DNA of 64,000 bases from Bacteroidales bacterium (GTDB taxonomy: Bacteria > Bacteroidota > Bacteroidia > Bacteroidales > JAGOPY01): contig JALNZD010000005.1 of the NCBI GenBank assembly GCA_023229505.1, positions 62,001 to 126,000 on the forward strand. The letters run 5' to 3'. The notes below the pieces were generated by a model. The model saw only the letters and a program-made list of their open reading frames with translations. It did no database searches and was not told the origin of the DNA. Position numbers and translations under genes: made by a program. The stretch's first letter is position 1; each line of letters begins with the position of its first letter. Below are positions 43,754-52,428 of the stretch, one piece after another.

Positions 43754-45970
43754 TTGTCACAAGTCAGTGAAATATACCGGGTCGAGGGCATGTCGTGCGC
43801 TGCATGCGCCATCAGCGTTGAAACCACCCTTTCAGCCTCTCCGGGAGTGGAAAAAGCTTCAGTGAATTATGCTATGAATACTGTTTCGATTGACTATAAC
43901 GACCGCCTGACAGATATCGGGCAATTAAAGTCGGCACTGCAGGCCATCGGTTATGATCTGGCGGAAGATCCGGGCAAAGACGTCGAAAAGTTACAACAAC
44001 AGGAAGGAAAGCGGTTGTCAGCCAGCCGAAGAAAAACCTTTTTTTCTATTGGCTTTTCCATCCCGGTTGTCATTCTGGCAATGGCTTTCCACACGGTCCC
44101 TAACGTAAACTGGATTATGATGCTGCTGACCTTACCCGTCCTGGCCTGGTTTGGCCGGGAATTTTTTATAAATGCATATAAAAGAGCTATTCATCTGAGT
44201 GCCAACATGGATACCCTCGTAGCTATCGGCACGGGATCGGCTTTTATCTTCAGCGCTTTTAACACACTTTTCCCATCCTATTTAATAAAACAAGGGTTTG
44301 AGCCACACGTGTATTTTGAAGCTGCTGCCGTGATTGTTTCCCTTATTTTATTAGGAAGATATTTCGAAGAAAGGGCAAAGTTCCGCACTTCAGGGTCCAT
44401 CAGGAAACTAATGGGGTTTAGCGTAAAGACCGCTACCATAATCAGGGACGAAATTGAGATTGAAGCACCTATTGATCAGGTTATTAAAGGAGATATCATC
44501 CTCATCAGGCCTGGTGATAAGATTCCGGTTGACGGTCGTGTTATTTCAGGCTCCTCTTCGGTGGATGAAAGCATGATAACGGGCGAATCGCTGCCGGTTT
44601 ACAAGCAAACGGGAGATATACTGATAGGCGCTACGATTAATAGCACTGGCAGTTTAAAAATGGTCGCCGACAAAGTCGGTGAAGAAACTATGCTTGCCCA
44701 GATCATCCGGAAAGTACAGGAGGCCCAGGGCAGCAAAGCGCCGGTGCAAAAGCTGGCTGACCGCATCGCGGGGATATTCGTCCCCGCTGTGATCGGTGCT
44801 GCAATTGTGACTTTCCTGGGATGGTGGTTTTTCGGCCCCGCCCCCAGCCTGACTTATGCGTTCATGACCTCGATCACGGTGCTGATCATTTCCTGTCCAT
44901 GTGCCCTGGGACTGGCCACGCCAACGGCCATTATGGTCGGGATCGGTAAAGGCGCAGAGATGGGTATCCTCATCAAAGACGCGCGGAGCCTTGAAATTGC
45001 GCATAGCCTCGATGTCATCGTGCTTGATAAAACGGGCACAATTACCGAAGGCAAGGCGAAGGTGACGGGATGGCATTGGGTTAAGGAAGATATTGACCGT
45101 GACAGGATCAGGAGTATTGTACTTTCCGCCGAAAAACTTTCAGAACATCCCATAGCAAGGGCTATAGTAAAGAATCTGAGCTCGGATAACTTACCGGAAA
45201 CAACTGTTGATTCTTTTGAAAGCATTACCGGGAAAGGCATCAGGGCAGAAATTGCCGGAGATGTTTACCTGTCAGGCAACCTAAACTTAATGGATTTATA
45301 CAAGGTTTCAGTTCCGGAAACAGCGCAACTAATCTTTGATAAATGGACGGAGGAGGCTATGTCTGTCAGCTTTGTGGCTTCCGGCCGGCAGCTTCTCTGC
45401 CTGATTGCGGTTGCTGACCCTATAAAAGATGATTCGGCGGAAGCGATACGGCAGCTCAGGGAAATCGGGCTGGAAATCCATATGATCACCGGCGACCACA
45501 AAAAAGTTGCTGAACGGATTGCCAAAGCTGTTGGCATCAAGCATTTCCGTGCAGGTGTGACTCCGGCGGAAAAGCTGGATTACGTGAAAGAGCTCCAGGG
45601 AGCAGGGTTAAAAGTGGCCATGACGGGCGACGGGATCAATGATTCGCCGGCACTGGCGCAGGCTGATGTTGGCATTGCCATGGGCACCGGCACAGACGTG
45701 GCGATGGAAACAGCGGAGATCACGCTTGTGAAAGGCAGTCTGAACAAAATCGTCAGCGCAATCAGCTTATCCCGCAGAACCATGCATACCATCCGGCAGA
45801 ACCTCTTCTGGGCTTTTTTCTATAATCTCATCGGGATACCGGTAGCAGCCGGGGTACTGTTCCCGTTTTTCGGCATTCTTTTAAATCCGATGATTGCCGG
45901 GGCAGCTATGGCGTTCAGCTCGGTGTCGGTGGTGATGAATAGTCTTCGATTAAAAAATATTAAGTTCTGA
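43754..45970 (+). CDS. copA: Copper-translocating P-type ATPase
   Basis: A 738-residue P1B ATPase exporting Cu(I). It starts with TTG. One N-terminal HMA domain contains MSCAACAIS. The membrane metal site CPC is at residues 381-383 ([11 protein letters not shown]), the phosphorylated Asp425 is in [18 protein letters not shown] carries the HP motif, and [21 protein letters not shown] is the hinge. The TGES actuator motif reads [11 protein letters not shown]. All catalytic motifs are complete. It is translated with the small HMA chaperone and converges on the kinase gene. Confidence 0.94.
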   Translation: MSQVSEIYRVEGMSCAACAISVETTLSASPGVEKASVNYAMNTVSIDYNDRLTDIGQLKSALQAIGYDLAEDPGKDVEKLQQQEGKRLSASRRKTFFSIGFSIPVVILAMAFHTVPNVNWIMMLLTLPVLAWFGREFFINAYKRAIHLSANMDTLVAIGTGSAFIFSAFNTLFPSYLIKQGFEPHVYFEAAAVIVSLILLGRYFEERAKFRTSGSIRKLMGFSVKTATIIRDEIEIEAPIDQVIKGDIILIRPGDKIPVDGRVISGSSSVDESMITGESLPVYKQTGDILIGATINSTGSLKMVADKVGEETMLAQIIRKVQEAQGSKAPVQKLADRIAGIFVPAVIGAAIVTFLGWWFFGPAPSLTYAFMTSITVLIISCPCALGLATPTAIMVGIGKGAEMGILIKDARSLEIAHSLDVIVLDKTGTITEGKAKVTGWHWVKEDIDRDRIRSIVLSAEKLSEHPIARAIVKNLSSDNLPETTVDSFESITGKGIRAEIAGDVYLSGNLNLMDLYKVSVPETAQLIFDKWTEEAMSVSFVASGRQLLCLIAVADPIKDDSAEAIRQLREIGLEIHMITGDHKKVAERIAKAVGIKHFRAGVTPAEKLDYVKELQGAGLKVAMTGDGINDSPALAQADVGIAMGTGTDVAMETAEITLVKGSLNKIVSAISLSRRTMHTIRQNLFWAFFYNLIGIPVAAGVLFPFFGILLNPMIAGAAMAFSSVSVVMNSLRLKNIKF

Positions 45971-45973
45971 TTG

Positions 45974-47038
45974 CTAATTAAAATTCAGAGCCCTTTCCAT
46001 TTCCTCCACCAGTTTGAACTGAACCCTCGCCCTTTCGAGGTTATGATCCGGATGATGGATGCGATAATAGACATCTCCGTTTAAATAATCCGTCAGGAAA
46101 CGAAGGCCGATAATAAATGTAAGGAAGATGGGTGCGTAAAGCAAAAGTTCGAGTTCATGCTGATTCAGAAAACTGCCGGCTTCCTTGAGGTAGCCTTTTG
46201 TGAATGCTTGATAGACATCTTCATTGAAATGAACCTTCCCGAGGTCCCGTTCATCTTCCAAAGCCGTGTTAGCTATCGTGCGCAGTGCATCGCCGTAATC
46301 GAAATGCACATAGCCCGGCATGACCGTATCCAGGTCGATTAAGCATTGTGCCTTATTATTCCGGTCGAAAAGGACGTTGTTCACTTTGGTATCATTGTGT
46401 GTTGCCCGCACGACAGCCTTTTCCTTCAATGACGCGTAATACGATTTCATCTGCCCGAAACGCTGTTCCACGAAACGTATATCCTCCGGAACCCGTGCAA
46501 TCTGCCCGGCTGGGTCGATGCTTTTAGCCTGTTCATACTGGCTGATTCGGAAATCGATGTTGTGGAAATCAGGGATAGTATCTACCAGCCGGGTATCCAG
46601 ATCGGCCAGCATGGCCTGGAAGAATCCTATGGCTTTCCCTGCTTCAAAGGCCTGGGGCAGCTCAGTGATTTTCTGGAGTGAGAATGTGTCCGGGATAAAG
46701 ACATACATCCGCCAGTAAACTTCATTTTCATCCAGGTAAAAAGACTGATCGTTTTTTGTATAAACTAATGTAAGCGACTCAATATCAGGATTATGTCCCT
46801 GAAAGCCGGTAAGTTTGGAACGGATATGCCTGGTAACGGCTTCGATATTTTCCATCATTCCCGGTATATTCCGGAAAACGAAATGGTTGAGCTTTTGAAG
46901 GATATAATCGGGCTTATGGTTTCCCGTTTCCACCAGATAAGTCTCGTGGATGTGGCCTTCACCCCAGCGACTAACACTGACAGGTGAATCGCTCAGCTTG
47001 AAATGCTCGATTACTTTACTGATTTCTGGAGGGATCAT
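45974..47038 (-). CDS. N-acetylhexosamine kinase-like phosphotransferase
   Basis: A 354-residue protein of the aminoglycoside phosphotransferase fold, with the layout of N-acetylhexosamine 1-kinase (NahK). WGEGHIHETYLVE is near the N-terminus, the catalytic loop is THNDTKVNNVLFD, and the metal-binding segment is CLIDLDTVMPGYVHFDYGDALR. It would phosphorylate GlcNAc/GalNAc released by the GH20 enzyme of this locus. The next gene upstream encodes a sugar nucleotidyltransferase, the usual partner. Substrate is inferred from context. Confidence 0.78.
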   Translation of the reverse strand: MIPPEISKVIEHFKLSDSPVSVSRWGEGHIHETYLVETGNHKPDYILQKLNHFVFRNIPGMMENIEAVTRHIRSKLTGFQGHNPDIESLTLVYTKNDQSFYLDENEVYWRMYVFIPDTFSLQKITELPQAFEAGKAIGFFQAMLADLDTRLVDTIPDFHNIDFRISQYEQAKSIDPAGQIARVPEDIRFVEQRFGQMKSYYASLKEKAVVRATHNDTKVNNVLFDRNNKAQCLIDLDTVMPGYVHFDYGDALRTIANTALEDERDLGKVHFNEDVYQAFTKGYLKEAGSFLNQHELELLLYAPIFLTFIIGLRFLTDYLNGDVYYRIHHPDHNLERARVQFKLVEEMERALNFN

Positions 47039-47132
47039 AGTTCTGAGTTCTGAGTTCTGAATTATGAGTTCTGAGTTCTGAGTTCGGGTATTAAAAAATT
47101 CCCCAACTTAAAACTCAAAACTTAAAACTTAA
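47039..47132. repeat. Two period-7 arrays filling the gap before the kinase start
   Basis: Seven heptamers of the AGTTCTG type (47039-47087, one diverged to AATTATG, one to AGTTCGG) begin one base from the kinase start codon. A second set AACTTAA, AACTCAA, AACTTAA, AACTTAA fills 47105-47132. Nearly the whole intergenic region is heptamer-periodic. Confidence 0.85.
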
Positions 47133-47134
47133 CA

Positions 47135-48043
47135 CTATATCAAGATCGGTGTCGGGTAAACTCCCTGCTTCACCAGCTCAGCCAGCCGTCCGCGCACCAT
47201 CTCACGGTCTTCCTGATAAGTCATGCCAAACCATTTTTCATCGGTCCGGAGAACGGGGACATCCACTTTTCCTGTCCTGATGAGGTCATCGATCAGGTCC
47301 GGGAGGAAAAACTCCGCTTTCAGGCTGGACGCGTTTTCTTCGAAAAACTTTATCAATCCTTCCTCCAGATATTCAAATAAAGAAGGCATAAAGCCCCACA
47401 TATTCATTGAAACAGTGGTATTTTCGTCAATTCCCATCCGGTTTCCGTTTTCATCTTCATAAAACACCTTCTGTCCTTCCTTTTTAATCTTTGTCCGTTC
47501 CTTCACATAAGAAAGTAAGCCATTCTCATCGGTCCGGCATTCGGCACGGGAAACAAAGCCATGATCCGACAGGCTGTTCTTCAGGATATAGCCGATCAGG
47601 CAATAACGGCTGTTGAGCAGATTATCCAGATTGGATTGGAATGCGGCAGCCAGTTGATACGCTCCCCTGCCGTAGAAATCATCGGCATTGATGACGCAAA
47701 ACGGCTCCCGTACCTTCTCTTTAGCTACCCAGATAGCATGGCCTGTACCCCAGGGTTTTGCCCTTCTTTCCGGGGGCATAAAACCTTTCGGTAAATGATC
47801 GAGTTCCTGGAAGACATAATCCAGTTCGATCTTCTTCGACCATTTATCAAAGAAAATCCGCTGCATATCATCCTTAATATCCCTGCGTATGACAAAAACA
47901 ACCTTTCCAAATCCGGCACTGATGGCATCATAGATGGAATAATCGAGGATGGCCTCGCCTGAAGGCCCGACCCCGTCGGCCTGTTTGAGCCCGCCGTAGC
48001 GGCTGCCTATTCCGGCTGCTAGTATGAGGAGAGTTGGGGACAT
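47135..48043 (-). CDS. Sugar-1-phosphate nucleotidyltransferase
   Basis: A 302-residue NDP-sugar pyrophosphorylase-like protein. The nucleotide-binding N-terminus is LLILAAGIGSRYGGLKQADGVGPSGE, close to the GxGxR signature. INADDFYGRGAYQ is the metal-binding Asp region. The pairing with an N-acetylhexosamine-kinase-like gene suggests that it activates the sugar 1-phosphate to a UDP-sugar. The order of genes (permease, nucleotidyltransferase, kinase on one strand) resembles the lacto-/galacto-N-biose salvage loci of gut bacteria. Confidence 0.82.
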   Translation of the reverse strand: MSPTLLILAAGIGSRYGGLKQADGVGPSGEAILDYSIYDAISAGFGKVVFVIRRDIKDDMQRIFFDKWSKKIELDYVFQELDHLPKGFMPPERRAKPWGTGHAIWVAKEKVREPFCVINADDFYGRGAYQLAAAFQSNLDNLLNSRYCLIGYILKNSLSDHGFVSRAECRTDENGLLSYVKERTKIKKEGQKVFYEDENGNRMGIDENTTVSMNMWGFMPSLFEYLEEGLIKFFEENASSLKAEFFLPDLIDDLIRTGKVDVPVLRTDEKWFGMTYQEDREMVRGRLAELVKQGVYPTPILI

Positions 48044-48045
48044 GT

Positions 48046-48080
48046 GAATTAGAAATTAGAAATTAGAAATTAAAACTCGA
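48046..48080. repeat. Period-7 array upstream of the nucleotidyltransferase start
   Basis: GAATTAG, AAATTAG, AAATTAG, AAATTAA, AACTCGA in succession, beginning 3 bp from the start codon. Confidence 0.8.
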
Positions 48081-48083
48081 AAC

Positions 48084-49400
48084 TTATTTCCAGCTTCTGA
48101 CCTTATGTCCATAGGTAGCGTAATAGAGTATGAACAGGTAGCATGGGATGGCAATAGAATAAGCCAACTGGGCTGACCAGATATTTGAAAGATAGCCCCA
48201 GATAAGGGGTAGTACTGCACCTCCGGCAATGCCCATGATCAGCAGTGCTGAGCCCGTTTTGATAAACCTGCCCAGGCCATGGATGGCCAGTGGCCAGATC
48301 GCCGGCCAGACGATGGCGTTGGAAATGCCGAGCAAAGCGATGAACAGTACTGTATACGGGAGTACCAATTCTACCTGGTGAAAAGTCATCAGGTCGATAA
48401 AAGGAAACCGGATAGCTGCGGTGGCTGGAATGATCAGGGCCAGGGAGGTAAAAACTATCCCTGACAGGGCACTCAAAGTGAGCAGGTTTTTCTGCGACAC
48501 CACTTTGGGGATCAGGAGAATGCCAATGACATACCCGATCACCATGGCCACCAGGACCAGGGAAGTGTAGTATTTAGCCGATTCAAGGGCAACATCCAGC
48601 GCCATGCCATACCGGATGATCGTATCGCCGGCGATCACCTCAATTCCAACGTAGAAAAACAAAGTTATGACGCCGAGGATCAGATGCGGGAACTGGAAAA
48701 TGCTGGTTTTACCGGCTATAGATGCCAGATCCTCTTCCGATTCCTTTTCGGCCTCGATTTCAGGCAGCGGGGCGAACCGGATCAGGAGTCCAAGCAGGAA
48801 AAGCACGATGCTCATTACGATGTAAGGCCCGATCACCCGGCTGGCTAGTTCGTCAAGTGCCGTAGTTCTGGCAGCTTCTCCCATGCCTTCCAGGCTTTTG
48901 ATGAATGCATCCCCGTCGCTGAAAATAAAGTAGGCCAGGATAAGCGGGGCGATGGCACCGGCCAGCTTGTTGCAGATTCCCATGATACTGATTCGCCGTG
49001 CGGCAGTCTCCCGGGGACCTATAATGGTGATATAAGGATTAGACGCCGTCTGTAAGATAGCCAGCCCGGTGCCCATGATAAACAAGCCGGTCAGGAACAA
49101 ACTGTATGTGCGGGTCATGGCGGCGGGGACAAAGGCCAGGCTGCCCAGGGCCATTACGATAAGTCCCACACTCATGCCTTTTTTAAAACCGGTTTTTTTT
49201 AGGATCCATGACGAAGGCAGGGCCATCACGGTATAAGAGATATAAAAGGCAAAGGCCACGAAGAGCGACTGGAAGTTGGTTATCTCACAGGCAATTTTCA
49301 GGTAAGGGATCAGGATACCGTTGAGCCAGGTAACGAACCCGAAGATAAAGAAGAAGATCCCAATGATCGTGATGGAGATGATGTAGCCTTTTTTAGACAT
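48084..49400 (-). CDS. Sugar MFS transporter (FucP/NagP type)
   Basis: A 438-residue permease with twelve predicted membrane helices. The features of FucP-like sugar:H+ symporters are present: FIFGFVTWLNGILIPYLK in helix 1 and TGLAILQTASNPYITIIGPRETAARRIS between helices 4 and 5. Position beside the kinase and the hexosaminidase suggests that it brings N-acetylhexosamine (or a neutral sugar such as fucose) through the inner membrane. Exact substrate is inferred. Confidence 0.87.
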   Translation of the reverse strand: MSKKGYIISITIIGIFFFIFGFVTWLNGILIPYLKIACEITNFQSLFVAFAFYISYTVMALPSSWILKKTGFKKGMSVGLIVMALGSLAFVPAAMTRTYSLFLTGLFIMGTGLAILQTASNPYITIIGPRETAARRISIMGICNKLAGAIAPLILAYFIFSDGDAFIKSLEGMGEAARTTALDELASRVIGPYIVMSIVLFLLGLLIRFAPLPEIEAEKESEEDLASIAGKTSIFQFPHLILGVITLFFYVGIEVIAGDTIIRYGMALDVALESAKYYTSLVLVAMVIGYVIGILLIPKVVSQKNLLTLSALSGIVFTSLALIIPATAAIRFPFIDLMTFHQVELVLPYTVLFIALLGISNAIVWPAIWPLAIHGLGRFIKTGSALLIMGIAGGAVLPLIWGYLSNIWSAQLAYSIAIPCYLFILYYATYGHKVRSWK

Positions 49401-49402
49401 AG

Positions 49403-49465
49403 TGTTGAGTGTTGAGTGTTGAGTGCTGAGGTTTAAGTGTTGGGTATTGAGTATTGGGTTTTACG
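49403..49465. repeat. Period-7 array upstream of the permease start
   Basis: Nine heptamers: three TGTTGAG, then TGCTGAG, GTTTAAG, TGTTGGG, TATTGAG, TATTGGG and TTTTACG. The array begins 3 bp from the permease start codon. Confidence 0.85.
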
Positions 49466-49558
49466 TGTATTGCAAATTTAGAAATATCTGGAGATTATGG
49501 GGAGGGAAATTCATGGACGATGTACGATTTTTCATTTAATTTTACAAAAACTCTTCCC

Positions 49559-50107
49559 ATGTTATTACCCAGAGAAAAAGCCATCGAACTGCTCCATCAC
49601 TACATTAAAAACGAACGGATGATCTTTCATTCCCTTGCCTCGGAAGCCGTACTTCGCGCCCTGGCCCGACGGCTGGGAAGGGACGAGGAGAAATGGGGAC
49701 TGGCAGGTCTGCTGCACGACCTTGATGTCGAAATCACCCATGCCGACCCGAAGGTACATGGGCTGGAAACCGCCCGCATCCTCACTGAGATGGGCATAGA
49801 TTCTGATATTGCTGAAGCGATCAAATTACATAATGAACAAGCTACCAACTTGCCACGTACTTCAGAATTTCACCATGCCCTGGCGGCAGGAGAGACAATC
49901 ACAGGACTGATCCTCGCTACCTCACTGGTGTATCCGGATAAAAAAATATCCAGCGTTAAGCCCAAATCAATAACTAAACGGATGAAAGAAAAGGCATTTG
50001 CAGCATCTGTCAGCCGGGAAAACATCCTGGAGTGTGAACTGATCGGTATTCCGCTGGAAGAATTCGCGGAGCTAAGCATCTCGGCAATGGTAGAAATAAA
50101 GCAATGA
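49559..50107 (+). CDS. HD-domain protein, probable phosphohydrolase
   Basis: A 182-residue HD-fold protein when started at the ATG at 49559 (MLLPREKAIELLHHYI). The metal site is built from IFHSLASEAVLRALARRLG, with His, and GLAGLLHDLDVEIT, the HD pair. Further down AIKLHNEQ gives another His. Metal-dependent hydrolysis of a phosphoester is typical for the family; the substrate is not known. A frame from 49454 would add 35 residues through the heptamer-like region and is not used here. Confidence 0.8.
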   Translation: MLLPREKAIELLHHYIKNERMIFHSLASEAVLRALARRLGRDEEKWGLAGLLHDLDVEITHADPKVHGLETARILTEMGIDSDIAEAIKLHNEQATNLPRTSEFHHALAAGETITGLILATSLVYPDKKISSVKPKSITKRMKEKAFAASVSRENILECELIGIPLEEFAELSISAMVEIKQ

Positions 50108-50109
50108 GA

Positions 50110-50172
50110 TTTACAGTTTACAATTTTCGATCTTAGATCTTAGATCGTAAACTGTAAATTGTAAATCTCTTC
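50110..50172. repeat. Period-7 array forming an imperfect hairpin between convergent genes
   Basis: Heptamers TTTACAG, TTTACAA, TTTTCGA, TCTTAGA, TCTTAGA, TCGTAAA, CTGTAAA, TTGTAAA, TCTCTTC. The two halves are roughly inverted (GAGATTTACA at both ends), so the transcript could fold into a long AT-rich stem and serve as terminator for both neighbours. Confidence 0.7.
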
Positions 50173-50218
50173 AAGTACGCAATCATTGTTAAATAGGCTG
50201 CGCAGAAGACTTTAAAGA

Positions 50219-52399
50219 TCAGGGAGAGACCTTTTCCTCAATATACCCAACCCTTATCCCATCCTTGTAAGCCGCTGCTTTGAAGAGAATAGTGTTGTCG
50301 ATTTCAACCGGAATCATATATGGCAAAGATCCGGTAGATGGCTCACTCCCGTCAATGGTATAATAAATCTTTGCTTCCGGATGGATCGATTTTAACTCAA
50401 TAATACTCCCTTTCCCCTCTTCCCCACTTCTCGCCACCATCTCCATGTCCGGATAAACCTGCAACAGGTCGAACCAGGCCGTGCCTTTGCCCGCCATTTC
50501 AAGCTGAGGTGAAAGCCTGCTGTTCCCTTCTGCCTGGCTGCCAGCTTGCACAGCATTAATCTCAAACTTCTGCCAGTTTTCCGAACAGTTAAAAGTTCGT
50601 TCTTCAGTCCCCAACGCCAGCCTGAACCTCACAGGTCCGCCTTTTTTTCTGCCTGGCTGGTTTGATGACTGGCCGGACCGTGCCATGATACTGATCGTAT
50701 AGCTCTTGTTTTCCTCCGGTTCGAAGCTGTAGAATGACAGCCTGGCGCCAGGCCTCACCGACGGGTTGTTCAGCCGCAGGGAATGCTCGCCCTGTTGAAA
50801 TCTGCGGGAATCGATGAAATAAGTATTGCCCCGGTCATCACCTGCATAAACATAACAGGCCGCCGGGACACCTACAGTGGAAAGATTTTCAAAACCCGGA
50901 TCAACCGTAAGGTTGCCTGGCATTAAACCCTTCATCCGGTCAGGTTTATTCCTGGCATCGAAACGGTAAACCCTTGTGCCATAACCATCTATAATATCTT
51001 CAATAACACCTTCTTTAATCTGGATCTTTCGGTTTTCAAAAAACACATCGGCCTCTATCGTGAAATCCAGATCTTCCATTTTCAGCTTAAATTCACCAGG
51101 TTCATTACGGGCATTTACGACAGCAATAGTTACCAGGCCTGCCCTGTTCCAGGCTTTCGCATGAATATGAGGATCATCTGAGGTCAATGCCGGGGCGGGA
51201 TGGGGAGAGTTTATATCCGGCGTCAATTCGGCAATTTCCAGCGCCATGGCGCCACATTCATCCCACATGGCAGTGGATTTGGGGAAGCTGTTCGGACCGC
51301 TTCGGATGAAATACTGTACACCAGTTGCCCCATGAATAATGGTCAGCCAGGTCATAACCCTGATCTCGCGTGGATCCGGCTCCCTTTGCCACCACTCATT
51401 CCCTCCAAAGGCCTGCGGGACCACCCAGACAGGTTTTTCCAGCCAATAAGCTTTTTTAAGAAGATCGACATATGCCGTAACCTCAACAACTTTTCCCTGC
51501 GGAATGGGATATGGGTCGGTCATGGCAATATCCATGACGTCCCGATAATCAGCGGCCTTCCTGGGCGACATGAAAACGACGCTTACCGGGTGGTAAGGAT
51601 CAAGTTCTTTGATAAGACGGTAAGTTTCCAATAATGAGTCAGGCGGTAGGTCTTGACCGTCAGGCTCATCAGCGATATACCATGCCAGCAGTGCCGGGTG
51701 GTCGCGGAACTTCTCTACTTCCTTCCGGAGCATTTCCAGTTTCTCATGCCTGGAAAGGCCCGGCAGGCGGGAACTTCCGACACCGCAACCGCCGGTAACG
51801 CTGCATAGATTGTAGTTCACCTTCATGCCCAGGCTGGCACACCTGTCCATGTAAGCTTTCCGGTCTTTAAGGGATTTTTTGCCTATTTTCTGATAAGGGG
51901 AGATCAGGTTAAATCCTTTGACGGCTTCTTCTTCGGGCATGGTCGGCAGCACAGGAAAATATGTGTAAAAGCCAAAAGGGAAGAAAGGCAGCCCGGCGAC
52001 GGAAAGCCCGCCGGTAGCCCGGTCAATCTTTACCGCGTTGTCGCGATGGGGTCTCACTGTAATCCAGACTTTTCGTGAATCGATCCATTTATCACCTTCA
52101 TAAAAAGAAACAGTGATCTCATTCTGCCCTTGTCTTAAACGCTCCATAGGAAAAGGAACGGTTGAAATACCGTTTGAAGCAGCAGGATAGCCCTTGTTCA
52201 GGGATTCATATTCAAAAACAAGGTCGATGTTGATCTTATGTCCTTTTAACCTTGCGGGAACGTATACCAGTATCTCTCCCACTTCTTCACTGGTATAATA
52301 GTCAAGGCGTGAAGCAGCGTAATAAACGGCAGGATCAGGCTGTGAAAACCCGGGGAGGGCTAAAATGACCAGGAATGAGATGATGGATACGATCTTCAT
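50219..52399 (-). CDS. Secreted glycosidase-like protein with TIM barrel and chitobiase-type C-terminal domain
   Basis: A 726-residue exported protein. A signal peptide (IVSIISFLVILALPGFSQ) is followed by a beta-sandwich N-terminal domain, then a TIM-barrel-like part with GLPFFPFGFYTYFP, LLAWYIADEPDGQDLPP (likely acid/base Glu) and PVWVVPQAFGGNEWW. The C-terminal 75 residues (KGSIIELKSIHPEAKIYYTIDGSEPSTGSLPYM) look like the CHB_HEX_C domain that often accompanies GH20 enzymes. The family is not certain; a glycan-active role fits the adjacent GH20 and GH2 genes. Confidence 0.72.
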   Translation of the reverse strand: MKIVSIISFLVILALPGFSQPDPAVYYAASRLDYYTSEEVGEILVYVPARLKGHKINIDLVFEYESLNKGYPAASNGISTVPFPMERLRQGQNEITVSFYEGDKWIDSRKVWITVRPHRDNAVKIDRATGGLSVAGLPFFPFGFYTYFPVLPTMPEEEAVKGFNLISPYQKIGKKSLKDRKAYMDRCASLGMKVNYNLCSVTGGCGVGSSRLPGLSRHEKLEMLRKEVEKFRDHPALLAWYIADEPDGQDLPPDSLLETYRLIKELDPYHPVSVVFMSPRKAADYRDVMDIAMTDPYPIPQGKVVEVTAYVDLLKKAYWLEKPVWVVPQAFGGNEWWQREPDPREIRVMTWLTIIHGATGVQYFIRSGPNSFPKSTAMWDECGAMALEIAELTPDINSPHPAPALTSDDPHIHAKAWNRAGLVTIAVVNARNEPGEFKLKMEDLDFTIEADVFFENRKIQIKEGVIEDIIDGYGTRVYRFDARNKPDRMKGLMPGNLTVDPGFENLSTVGVPAACYVYAGDDRGNTYFIDSRRFQQGEHSLRLNNPSVRPGARLSFYSFEPEENKSYTISIMARSGQSSNQPGRKKGGPVRFRLALGTEERTFNCSENWQKFEINAVQAGSQAEGNSRLSPQLEMAGKGTAWFDLLQVYPDMEMVARSGEEGKGSIIELKSIHPEAKIYYTIDGSEPSTGSLPYMIPVEIDNTILFKAAAYKDGIRVGYIEEKVSP

Positions 52400-52428
52400 G
52401 ATAATCAGCTATTAAAAAATTCACTAAT

